Source of the DNA: Solirubrobacterales bacterium
GTDB taxonomy: Bacteria; Actinomycetota; Thermoleophilia; Solirubrobacterales; Solirubrobacteraceae
DNA length: 6,518 nt
Direction of reading: 5' to 3'
Assembly: GCA_025964065.1 (NCBI GenBank)
Contig: JAOPZO010000368.1
Span: 1-6,518 of the forward strand
A program made the position numbers and the translations under genes. This document shows positions 1 to 6,244 of this stretch, piece after piece; the first letter of the stretch is position 1; the number at the start of each line of letters is the position of its first letter. A model generated the notes under the pieces. The model did no database searches. It had not been told where the DNA came from and saw only the letters and a program-made list of their open reading frames with translations.

Positions 1-734
1 GGGACGCCCCAGTCGCCGAACGCGGCGGCGACGGCGGCGGCACGGGGATCCCGGCGCCCCTCGATCGTCGCCCAGTTCGTGCCGCCCGCGCCTGCGACGT
101 CCACGGCGGCGACGCCGGCACCGCGCAGGAGGTCGACGTCCGCGGCGTCCATCCCGAACCCGACCTCCTTCACGACGACGGGAAGCGGGTCGAGCGCCGC
201 GACGATCGCGGCGACGCGCTCGAGGGTCCCCGCGAACGCGGGCGTGCCCTCGGGCTGGACGGCCTCCTGCACGGGGTTCAGGTGGATGCTCAGCCCGTCG
301 GCGCCCAGGAGGTCGACGAGGCGCGCGGCGCGCTCGGGGTCGAGCTGGGCGGCGCCGAGGTTCGCGAGCAGCAGCGGGGGCCGCGCGGCGGAGCGGTAGG
401 TCCGCAGGAGGTCGGGGTCGTCGAGCAGCGGGCGCCCCGAGCCGAGCGTGAGCGCGACCCCGTGCTCGGTGGCCGCGCGGGCGAGGTCGCGGTTGATGCG
501 CTCGGCGTCGGCGGTCCCGCCCGTCATGGCCGAGACGAAGAGCGGCGCCTGCAGCCTCACGCCGAGCAGCCGGGTCTCGAGGACGACGTCGGCGAGGTCG
601 CGGCCGGGCAGCGCGCGGTGGCGGAGCCGGAGCGCCTCGAGCCCCGTCCCGGCGCTCCCCAGGACCCCGGGCTCGGCCGCGATGCGCAGGTGGTCGGCCT
701 TGCGGTCGGTGGGGGCGGGAGCCGGCTCGATCAT
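1..734 (-). CDS. fni: Type 2 isopentenyl-diphosphate delta-isomerase, C-terminus cut by window edge
   Basis: FMN- and NAD(P)H-dependent enzyme that interconverts isopentenyl and dimethylallyl diphosphate, the C5 units of isoprenoids; cytosolic. Seen: 244 codons from ATG at 734, with RKADH (11-15), SAMTGG (68-73, flavin-binding loop), LGSGR (97-101), ANLGA (124-128), HLNPVQE (151-157), VVKEVG (187-192) and GAGGTNW (215-221). In this family the Gln and Glu of HLNxxQE (Q156, E157) serve in catalysis and Mg/diphosphate binding. The family is usually about 340-350 aa, so roughly the last 100 residues lie beyond the left edge. The ATG is chosen because the conserved RKxDH follows at the usual distance; no clear Shine-Dalgarno precedes it. 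It is divergent from the oxidoreductase at 794. The family is clear; a link to carotenoid, quinone or other isoprenoid synthesis cannot be judged from this window. Confidence 0.93.
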   Translation of the reverse strand, partial: MIEPAPAPTDRKADHLRIAAEPGVLGSAGTGLEALRLRHRALPGRDLADVVLETRLLGVRLQAPLFVSAMTGGTADAERINRDLARAATEHGVALTLGSGRPLLDDPDLLRTYRSAARPPLLLANLGAAQLDPERAARLVDLLGADGLSIHLNPVQEAVQPEGTPAFAGTLERVAAIVAALDPLPVVVKEVGFGMDAADVDLLRGAGVAAVDVAGAGGTNWATIEGRRDPRAAAVAAAFGDWGV

Positions 735-793
735 CGAAAGGGAGTACGGACGGTGCCGTGCAAGGGAGCACGGGACTCTGCGAGCCTCCGTCC
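735..793. promoter_or_regulatory. Divergent intergenic region with short direct and inverted repeats
   Basis: These 59 bp separate the start of the isomerase (minus) from the ATG chosen for the oxidoreductase (plus), so both promoters must lie here or inside the opposite gene. No convincing -35/-10 pair is visible. Two structures stand out: the direct repeat AAGGGAG(T/C)ACGG at 738-749 and 762-773, and the perfect 6-bp inverted repeat CCGTGC/GCACGG at 756-761 and 768-773. Either could be an operator, but chance is not excluded in such GC-rich DNA. Confidence 0.35.
738..773 (+). repeat. Imperfect direct repeat pair, 12 bp, 24-bp period
   Basis: AAGGGAGTACGG at 738-749 and AAGGGAGCACGG at 762-773 match at 11 of 12 bases and begin 24 bp apart. 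The second copy is also part of an inverted repeat (CCGTGC 756-761, GCACGG 768-773). The position between two divergent genes is where a regulator-binding pair could sit. Function is inferred from position only. Confidence 0.4.
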
Positions 794-2197
794 ATGCCCA
801 TAGCACGGTACGACCTCGCCATCGTCGGGATGGGGTCCGCGGGGATGACGGCGGCCGAGTTCGCCTCGACGCTCCCGATCAAGGTGGTCGCGATCGAGCG
901 CGACCGGGTCGGCGGGGACTGCCTCTGGACGGGCTGCGTGCCGTCCAAGGCGCTCCTGGCGAGCGCGAAGGCGGCGCACACGATCCGCCACGCCGACCGT
1001 TTCGGCCTCGACGCGGCCGAGCCCGTGGTGGACCGCGCGCGGGTGTGGGCGCGCGTCCGGGCGGTGCAGGCGGAGCTCGCGCGCACCACGGACGCGCCCG
1101 AGCGCTTCGCCGCGATCGGGGTCGAGCTCCGCTTCGGCGAGGCGCGCTTCACCTCGCCCACGACGCTCACGGTGGGCGGGGAGGCCATCGAGGCCAGGCA
1201 CGTCCTGCTCTGCACGGGCGGGCGCCCCGCGGTCCCGCCGATCCCCGGCCTCGAGGAGGCGGGCTACCTCACGAGCGAGACGGTCTTCGCGCTCCAGGCG
1301 CCGCCCGCGAGCGTCGTGGTCCTCGGCGGCGGGCCGATCGCCGTCGAGCTCGCGCAGGCGTTCGCCCGGCTCGGGATGGGCGTGACGCTGCTCGAGGAGG
1401 CGCCGGGGCTGCTCGCCCGGGAGGACCCCGAACTCGTCGCGCTCCTCACCGCGCGCCTGCGGGAGGAGGGCGTGGACGTCCAGCTCGGCGCTCGCGCCGA
1501 CCGCGTCTCGAGCGAGGCCGACGGCACCCGCGTCGTCCACGTGGGCGAGCGGGCGTTCCGCGCCGAGGCGGTGCTCGTCGCGACGGGCCGCGCGCCCAAC
1601 GTGGAGGGGCTCGGGCTCGAGGAGCTCGGGATCGACGTCGCCCCACCCGGAGTGGTCGTCGACGACGGCCAGCGCTCGAGCGTGAAGACCGTCTGGGCGG
1701 CCGGGGACGTCGCGGGCGGCTACCAGTTCACCCACGCGGCGGGCTTCGAGGCGGCGCGTGCGGTGCGCAACATGCTCTTCCCGGGCACCGCGGACGACCC
1801 GCCGCTCGTGCCCTGGGCGACGTTCACGGACCCCGAGCTCGCCCACGTGGGGCTCACCGGGGCGGAGGCCGTCGAGCGGTTCGGCGCCGGGGACGTCGAG
1901 GTCCACCGCCACCACCTCTCCAGCTCCGACCGCGCACGGGCCGAGAGCGCGGGGGAGGGGCAGGTCGTGGTGGTGACCCACAAGGGGAAGGTCGTCGGCG
2001 GGCACGCGCTCGCGCCCGCGGCCGGGGAGCTCGTGCACGAGCTCGCGTTCGCGATCCGGGAGGGGAAGAAGCTCGCGGACCTCGCGGGCCTCGTGCACGT
2101 GTACCCGACGATCTCGCTCGGGATCCAACAGCTCGCGGCGGAGGCGAGCTACGCCGCGGCGCAGCGCTACCGCTTCCTCGTGCGCTCGAGCGCCTAG
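794..2197 (+). CDS. FAD-dependent pyridine nucleotide-disulfide oxidoreductase (Lpd/MerA superfamily, atypical active site)
   Basis: A two-dinucleotide-fold flavoprotein (467 aa, usual length) expected to pass electrons from NAD(P)H through FAD to a redox disulfide; the final substrate is unknown. Seen: FAD motif GMGSAG (12-17); redox-active GGDCLWTGCVPSK with C43 and C48; NAD(P) motif GGGPIAVE (178-185), with E201 ending the next strand, which favours NADH; second FAD motif AAGDVAGG (302-309); dimerisation domain from about 340 (FTDPELAHVG). The usual HPxxxxE catalytic pair is absent: the segment reads HVYPTISLG (435-443), with Tyr before Pro and Leu in place of Glu. There is no N-terminal heavy-metal domain and no C-terminal Cys pair, so it is not a classical mercuric reductase, and no other 2-oxoacid dehydrogenase subunit is nearby. 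A GTG at 758 would add 12 residues; ATG 794 is preferred because the flavin fold starts right after it. Neither start has a good ribosome site. Confidence 0.9.
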   Translation: MPIARYDLAIVGMGSAGMTAAEFASTLPIKVVAIERDRVGGDCLWTGCVPSKALLASAKAAHTIRHADRFGLDAAEPVVDRARVWARVRAVQAELARTTDAPERFAAIGVELRFGEARFTSPTTLTVGGEAIEARHVLLCTGGRPAVPPIPGLEEAGYLTSETVFALQAPPASVVVLGGGPIAVELAQAFARLGMGVTLLEEAPGLLAREDPELVALLTARLREEGVDVQLGARADRVSSEADGTRVVHVGERAFRAEAVLVATGRAPNVEGLGLEELGIDVAPPGVVVDDGQRSSVKTVWAAGDVAGGYQFTHAAGFEAARAVRNMLFPGTADDPPLVPWATFTDPELAHVGLTGAEAVERFGAGDVEVHRHHLSSSDRARAESAGEGQVVVVTHKGKVVGGHALAPAAGELVHELAFAIREGKKLADLAGLVHVYPTISLGIQQLAAEASYAAAQRYRFLVRSSA

Positions 2198-2212
2198 CTC
2201 TCGCTCAGGCGC
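2190..2212. terminator. Possible bidirectional terminator hairpin between convergent genes
   Basis: GCGCCT (2190-2195) and AGGCGC (2207-2212) form a perfect 6-bp stem with an 11-nt loop. It spans the stop codons of both the plus-strand oxidoreductase (2195-2197) and the minus-strand small protein (2205-2207). There is no T-run on either side, so at best this is a tract-less hairpin of the kind proposed for high-GC bacteria. GC-rich sequence produces such stems by chance. Confidence 0.28.
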
Positions 2213-2378
2213 GGGCGAAGTGCCCGGGCGCGGGGGACTGCGTGCGCGGCTCGGGGGCCAAACGGAGGCCCTCGACGTCCGCGCGGGCACCCGTGCGCAG
2301 CAGGTGCAGCAGGACCGGGAGCACCAGGAGCGCGACGGCGGTCCAGACGACCAGCACGGTGAGGAGGGTGGTGAGCAT
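2205..2378 (-). CDS. Small single-pass membrane protein, 57 aa
   Basis: Not recognised as a named family. Seen: ATG at 2378, TGA at 2205-2207, and nearly every codon ending in G or C, as in the neighbouring genes. Residues 3-27 form one strongly hydrophobic helix (LTVLVVWTAVALLVLPVLLHLL) with no charge. Next comes a basic stretch with R28 and R32, then a polar Pro-rich tail (33-57). By the positive-inside rule the tail is likely cytoplasmic. It contains no cysteine. It lies 95 bp downstream of the radical SAM gene on the same strand and is either the last operon member or separately transcribed. Only a weak GGA lies before the ATG. It could be a small membrane anchor or subunit. It does not look like a peptide substrate of the radical SAM enzymes, because it is one long transmembrane helix. 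A chance reading frame is possible. Confidence 0.55.
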   Translation of the reverse strand: MLTTLLTVLVVWTAVALLVLPVLLHLLRTGARADVEGLRLAPEPRTQSPAPGHFARA

Positions 2379-2424
2379 CGCTGTTCCGTGGATCGGCCGC
2401 GAGGCACGCCGGTTGAGCCTCTGC

Positions 2425-2470
2425 GCCCGACCTGGACGACTGCCCGGGTCGGGCCCTCCCCACTTCGGGG
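2425..2470 (-). terminator. Tandem hairpins just downstream of the radical SAM gene
   Basis: On the minus strand, within 50 nt after the radical SAM stop (2474-2476), there is first a small CCCC-loop-GGGG stem (2458-2470). After it comes a perfect 8-bp stem pairing 2447-2454 with 2425-2432 (GCCCGACC/GGTCGGGC, 14-nt loop). No U-tract follows, so this may be a weak terminator, an attenuator ahead of the small membrane-protein gene, or an mRNA-stabilising structure. It is the clearest non-coding structure in the operon. Confidence 0.35.
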
Positions 2471-2473
2471 CGC

Positions 2474-3847
2474 TCAGGCCGGGAGCAGCGCCATGAGCTC
2501 GAGGTTCTCGAGCGGGTCGAGCACGGAGTGCTGCGCGCAGGCCGGCACGGTGCGGCCGTCCTCGGGGTGCGCCATCGCGTAGGAGCACGCCTGCAGGCGC
2601 TCCATCGTGGCCCGTACGTCCGGGTCCGCGTGGGTCGTCTCGCCGCGGTCCATCGCCGCCCACGCGGGCCGGACCGCCTTGGCGTCCATGAACGCGTGCA
2701 TGACGTAGGTGATCGCGCGCGGCGGCGTGCGCACGAGCGCGACCGGGCCGCCGGCACGCGCGAGGAGACGGGCCGCGTAGCCCGCGAGTCGGGGGAGCGC
2801 GCGCGGCTCGCGGGCGAGCGCCCGGACGGTGCGCGCGGCGGTCACGGCGGGCGGGGCGGCGAAGTCCATGCCGCCGAACGCGGCGACGAACGAGTCGAGC
2901 CAGCGGCGGTCGGCCTCGGAGTCCTCGTCGAGCAGCGGCACGTAGCGGTCCCCGACGTAGAAGCCGTAGGCGGTCCGGTTGCAGCGCTTGTCGCCGATGT
3001 GGAGCGCGTCGTCGTGAAGCCTGCCGCCCGCGCCCTCCTGGATGCGCGCCCACACGGCGTCGGTGGAGAACGAGCGGTAGCGCTCCTTCCAGCGCGCCTG
3101 GTTGCCGACGAAGGCGGCGGGCTGGTGGGAGAACATGCGGAAGCCGTAGTCCCGGATCTCCTGCAGCACCTCGGGGATCTGGTCGATGTTCCGCGGGGTG
3201 ATCGTCATGTTGTGCGCGAGGTAGCTCGTGACGCCGTGCTCCTCCTCGAGCCGCCGGAACATGTCGCAGAACGCCTTGCGGAACGGGTTGAGCTGGGCTT
3301 CGCGCTCCACCTTCCGGATGCCGGTGCGGCCGAGCATCGTCGAGTCGAAGTGGCCCGCGAACGAGAGGTGCTCGAAGCGCGGCCTTCCCGTGCGCGGGTC
3401 GAGCGCGACCCGCTCGAGGTACTCGTAGGTGAAGTCGCCGTGGCTGAGCGACATCGGCTTGCGGCCGTGCGCCTGCATGGCGAGGAGCGCCGCGGCCAGG
3501 TCGTCCGGCTCGAGCAGGGAGACCTCCCCGCCGATGAGCTGCGCGTTCTGCCCCGGCCCGCGCGCCTGGCGGAGGAACGCCATCTGCGCGTCCACCTCGC
3601 GGAGCGTGTGCTGCCCGTCCGTCCGCACGCGCTGCGCCTCCTTGGCGTGGTAGCACGGGGTGCAGGCGAGGTTGCAGCGGGGGAAGACCCCGTGGGTGCC
3701 CTCGCAGCCCGCGGTGCGCTTCCCGAGCATCTGGTTGCGCGTGCGGACGTGCGCCGGGAGCTCCTCCCAGCGGCGCGCGAGCGCGGCGGTGAGGTCCGGG
3801 TGCTCGGGGCGGGTCAGGACCTCGAGGGCGCGCAGGCGGTCCAGCAT
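2474..3847 (-). CDS. Uncharacterised radical SAM protein with extra C-terminal cysteines
   Basis: A 457-aa protein predicted to bind a [4Fe-4S] cluster and cleave S-adenosylmethionine to a 5'-deoxyadenosyl radical; the substrate is unknown. Seen: the CxxxCxxC motif at C58, C62 and C65 (CNLACTPC), followed by a Tyr; the GGE motif at 106-108 (LIGGE), which contacts SAM; and a barrel-like region to about 250 with SHGDF (135-139), AGHFD (164-168) and LAHNMTITP (210-218). Beyond the three motif cysteines it has C48, C194, C289, C421 and C437. The last two flank SYAMAHPEDGRTVPA near the C-terminus and might bind a second cluster. This layout does not match SPASM, and I do not recognise a named subfamily. 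The ATG at 3847 lies 4 bp after the glycosyltransferase stop (TGA CCCC ATG), so translation is probably coupled; starting further upstream would overlap that gene. It is distinct from the other radical SAM domain in this operon. Confidence 0.88.
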   Translation of the reverse strand: MLDRLRALEVLTRPEHPDLTAALARRWEELPAHVRTRNQMLGKRTAGCEGTHGVFPRCNLACTPCYHAKEAQRVRTDGQHTLREVDAQMAFLRQARGPGQNAQLIGGEVSLLEPDDLAAALLAMQAHGRKPMSLSHGDFTYEYLERVALDPRTGRPRFEHLSFAGHFDSTMLGRTGIRKVEREAQLNPFRKAFCDMFRRLEEEHGVTSYLAHNMTITPRNIDQIPEVLQEIRDYGFRMFSHQPAAFVGNQARWKERYRSFSTDAVWARIQEGAGGRLHDDALHIGDKRCNRTAYGFYVGDRYVPLLDEDSEADRRWLDSFVAAFGGMDFAAPPAVTAARTVRALAREPRALPRLAGYAARLLARAGGPVALVRTPPRAITYVMHAFMDAKAVRPAWAAMDRGETTHADPDVRATMERLQACSYAMAHPEDGRTVPACAQHSVLDPLENLELMALLPA

Positions 3848-3851
3848 GGGG

Positions 3852-4520
3852 TCAGCGTACGCGGCGGTACAGCCCCGCAAGCCGGTCCGGCGCGACTCCC
3901 GCGAGGTAGAGCCAACGGATGACGAGCCAGGAGAAGACGGTGCGCGCGACGCCCATCGTGCGCCAGCGCCGCGCCGACGTCGTCGCCGGGCCCGGCAGGC
4001 ACGCCGTGCGCGTGGCGCGTTCGAGCCGCCGGACGAGGTCGTAGTCGTCCATGATCGGCAGGGGCCGGAAGCCGCCGAGCTCCGCGAAGAGGGCGGGCTC
4101 GCACCACACGCTCGAGTCGCCGTAGTAGAGGCCCGTGCGGCGCTGAAGCGCGTAGACGCGGCCCAGCAGCCACGAGAAGGCGTCCTCGCCGTCGAAGCGC
4201 AGGGCGAAGTTGCCCGCGCGCGCGGGAGTGCGCGCGAGGAGCGCGTGGGCGTCGAGGGCGAGGCGCGAGTCGGCGTGCAGGAAGAGGAGGAGGTCGCCGG
4301 TCGCGCGCGCCGCGGCGGCGTTGAGCTGCGCGGCCCGGCCGCCCGGGACGTCGAGCACGAGCGGTCGGCCCGCGTGCGCGGCGGCGAGCTCCCGCGTCTC
4401 GTCCGTGGAGCCGCCGTCGGCGACCACGACCTCCCAGCGGCCCGGCAGCGCCTGCAGGTGGTCGAGCAGCGCCGTGATCTGCCCCGCCTCGTCCCGGGTG
4501 GGGACGAGGACCGAGATCAC
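3852..4520 (-). CDS. Family 2 glycosyltransferase, rSAM-associated (TIGR04283-like)
   Basis: Transfers a sugar from a nucleotide-sugar donor to an unidentified acceptor; 222 aa, a GT-A fold. Seen: N-terminal ISVLVPTRDEAG (2-13); VVADGGSTD (32-40) at the nucleotide site; PGGRAAQLNAAA (59-70); the metal-binding DxD-type LHADSR (81-86); GDSSVW (134-139); and MDDYDLVRRL (157-166), whose acidic pair is the likely catalytic base. The C-terminal TSARRWRTMGVART (181-194) and GVAPDRLAGLYR (208-219) are characteristic of the TIGR04283 group, which databases label as rSAM/selenodomain-associated or arsenosugar biosynthesis glycosyltransferase. A hydrophobic stretch at 195-208 may touch the membrane. The start is GTG at 4520, overlapping the upstream TGA in a 4-bp GTGA, and the family's first strand begins at residue 2. 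The arsenosugar label is a family name; no arsenic gene is visible here. Confidence 0.88.
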   Translation of the reverse strand: MISVLVPTRDEAGQITALLDHLQALPGRWEVVVADGGSTDETRELAAAHAGRPLVLDVPGGRAAQLNAAAARATGDLLLFLHADSRLALDAHALLARTPARAGNFALRFDGEDAFSWLLGRVYALQRRTGLYYGDSSVWCEPALFAELGGFRPLPIMDDYDLVRRLERATRTACLPGPATTSARRWRTMGVARTVFSWLVIRWLYLAGVAPDRLAGLYRRVR

Positions 4521-6205
4521 ACGGCGCAGTGGAAGGCCTCGGGGAGCGTCCCGTCCGCCTGTCGCAGCGTCAGGAAGCGCTCGACGATGCGGCGCTTGGC
4601 TCCCGCGAGCGACACCTCGCCCGTCGCGACGACGAAGTCCGGGGAGGCGTCGCGGTCCCCGCCGACGGGGTGCCAGTGGGCGCCGTCGGCGGTGATGGTG
4701 AGCTCGGGGACCATGAGCGCGTCGGAGATCGCGACGCCGCTCTCGGCGCCCTCCGCGAGACCGCGGGCGACGAGCGGGCGGACCGTGAACGCGTCGCCCT
4801 CGATCCCGATGCCGGCGAGCACCTCGCGGAGCCGCGGCACGTCGTCGGCGTTCTCGGGCGTCTGGGTCATCGCGACGCGGAGCGGCAGCCCGAGCTCGCG
4901 GGCCAGGCGCAGGCCGTCCATCGCGGCCGCCCAGGAGCCGGCGCCGCGCCACGCGTCGTGCAGCGCGGCGGTCGAGCCGTCGACGGAGGACTGGATCGTG
5001 AGGCCGGGGAGCCCGGCGAGGCGCTCGAGGTCGACGCGGCGCCGGCCCTTCGCGAACAGCATCGCGTTCGTCAGCACGACGGTCGGCATGCGGGCCGCCG
5101 CCTCCTCGCACATCGTCACGACGTCGGGGTGGACGAACGGCTCCCCGCCCGTGAGGTAGAGCTCGGTGAAGCCCTCGGCCTGCGCCTGGTCGAGGAGGTC
5201 GCGGAAGCGGGGGAGCGTGAGCTGCCGCTTCCGGGCGGTCGGGGAGCTCGCCACGACGCAGTAGTCGCAGGCGAGGTTGCAGTGGAAGTTCGTGTAGAGC
5301 CAGAGCCGCGGCGGGAAGAGCGGCGTGCCGAAGAGCCCGACGACGGGGCGGCCGTCGTCCTCGAGCTCCGGCGCGTCGGCCCAGCCCGCGCCGTCCTCGG
5401 CGGCGAAGCCGGTCGGCATCGCCTCGCGGTAGACGTGATAGCGGCCCCGGGCGCGCTCGGGCGGCGGGACGACCTCCAGGCACGTCGTCCACCAGCCCGT
5501 CTCGATGGTCTCCACGAACGGCTCGGGCAGGCCCGCGGCGCGCATGGAGGCGGCCTGGGCCTGCCACGGGTAGGCGACGGCCACGAGCTCCGCGGTCGCC
5601 TGCCCGTCCTCGAGGTCGAGCACGGCGTAGCGGACGTCGGTGGTCCCGTCGTTCTCCGGTCGGCCGACCGCCCCGACGTTCAGGACGAGGGTGGGGCCGA
5701 TGCGGCGCTGCCAGGAGATGCCGGTGTGGGTGCAGAGCAGGACGTCGGCGCCGCTGGCCCGGACGCGGATGCGGGCGTCCTCCTCGTCCATGGACTCCCA
5801 GAAGAAGTCGTTGACCGCGAGCGGCGAGCCGTGCACGAGGTGGACGTCGAGGCCGCCGAGCTCGAGCCGCAGCTCGCCGGGCAGCGTCGCCATCCAGGCC
5901 GCGAACTCCCGGCTCGTGCTCGCGAGCGTGTGGTCGTACATGATCTGCGCGAACTGGTTGTCGCGCTCGGAGGTGTAGCCGCAGCCGCAGTCCGTGTCGC
6001 CCCGGCCGATCGCGATGTCGTAGTTGCCCGCGATGCACTCGACGCCGTCCAGGAGCGGCCACACGGCGTCGCACTCGGCCCCGAAGCCGCCCAGGTCCCC
6101 GAGGCAGAAGAGCCGCTCGCAGCCCCGGGCGCGGGCGTCGGCGAGCACCGCGCGCAGCGCGTGGGGGTTGGCGTAGACGCCGCCGAACGCGGCGATGCGC
6201 GGCAC
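4517..6205 (-). CDS. Metallophosphoesterase-like domain fused to a radical SAM domain
   Basis: A 562-aa two-domain protein and first gene of the operon. Residues 3-200 resemble the calcineurin-like phosphoesterase fold: GD at 36-37, GNYD (60-63), VHGSP (124-128), THTG (159-162) and NVGAVG (176-181). The usual N-terminal DxH is replaced by GVY (9-11) and GHxH by THTG, so metal binding is altered. A distinctive DCGCGYT (72-78) follows GNYD. Residues 201-295 are a linker containing TGWWTTCLE (236-244). The radical SAM domain runs from 300 to the end with CNLACDYC (C309, C313, C316) and LTGGEP (351-356). Only C366 and C560 follow, so there is no SPASM cluster. GTG at 6205 is chosen because the fold's first strand starts there; going further upstream would run into the divergent gene. 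Substrate and reaction are unknown. A frameshift-made fusion is unlikely, since the frame is open and the codon bias even throughout. Confidence 0.9.
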   Translation of the reverse strand: MPRIAAFGGVYANPHALRAVLADARARGCERLFCLGDLGGFGAECDAVWPLLDGVECIAGNYDIAIGRGDTDCGCGYTSERDNQFAQIMYDHTLASTSREFAAWMATLPGELRLELGGLDVHLVHGSPLAVNDFFWESMDEEDARIRVRASGADVLLCTHTGISWQRRIGPTLVLNVGAVGRPENDGTTDVRYAVLDLEDGQATAELVAVAYPWQAQAASMRAAGLPEPFVETIETGWWTTCLEVVPPPERARGRYHVYREAMPTGFAAEDGAGWADAPELEDDGRPVVGLFGTPLFPPRLWLYTNFHCNLACDYCVVASSPTARKRQLTLPRFRDLLDQAQAEGFTELYLTGGEPFVHPDVVTMCEEAAARMPTVVLTNAMLFAKGRRRVDLERLAGLPGLTIQSSVDGSTAALHDAWRGAGSWAAAMDGLRLARELGLPLRVAMTQTPENADDVPRLREVLAGIGIEGDAFTVRPLVARGLAEGAESGVAISDALMVPELTITADGAHWHPVGGDRDASPDFVVATGEVSLAGAKRRIVERFLTLRQADGTLPEAFHCAV

Positions 6206-6244
6206 GTGGCGCAGTCTGCCAACTCCCGGGACTACGCTCGCGCC
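6206..6244. promoter_or_regulatory. Very short divergent promoter region
   Basis: Only 39 bp separate the GTG of the radical SAM fusion (minus) from the ATG of the FAD oxidoreductase (plus). Promoter cores for both must overlap here or lie inside the opposite gene. The sequence GGGAG on the minus strand (6227-6223) is about 17 nt from the GTG, too far for a normal ribosome site. The arrangement suggests leaderless or near-leaderless transcripts and linked control of both directions. Confidence 0.4.
6233..6238 (+). promoter_or_regulatory. Candidate -10 element for a leaderless transcript
   Basis: TACGCT fits the TANNNT -10 consensus of high-GC bacteria and ends 6 nt before the ATG at 6245. 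This places the expected transcription start at the start codon itself. No Shine-Dalgarno sequence stands before the ATG, which agrees with leaderless translation. No -35 element is recognisable. Confidence 0.4.

Noticed and set aside
794..2197. Mercuric reductase annotation
   Set aside because: There is no N-terminal metal-binding domain, no C-terminal Cys pair and no mer genes nearby.
2205..2378. Small frame considered as a RiPP precursor for the radical SAM enzymes
   Set aside because: It is mainly one hydrophobic helix with no leader/core pattern, no Cys, and no PqqD-like partner is visible.
731..2407. Long minus-strand open frame opposite the oxidoreductase gene
   Set aside because: Its translation is Arg/Glu/His-rich with no fold motifs, while the plus strand carries all the flavoprotein motifs; long antisense frames are usual at this GC content.
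448..2496. Long plus-strand open frame crossing the isomerase, oxidoreductase and spacer
   Set aside because: The product is Arg/Gly/Ala low-complexity sequence and runs across three real genes in wrong frames.
2528..3922. Long plus-strand open frame opposite the radical SAM gene
   Set aside because: Composition is biased to Val/Arg/Glu/Ala without motifs; the opposite strand encodes the CxxxCxxC and GGE motifs.
3660..5159. Long plus-strand open frame opposite the glycosyltransferase and fusion gene
   Set aside because: Ser/Arg/Ala-rich shadow frame spanning two genes that have clear family motifs on the minus strand.
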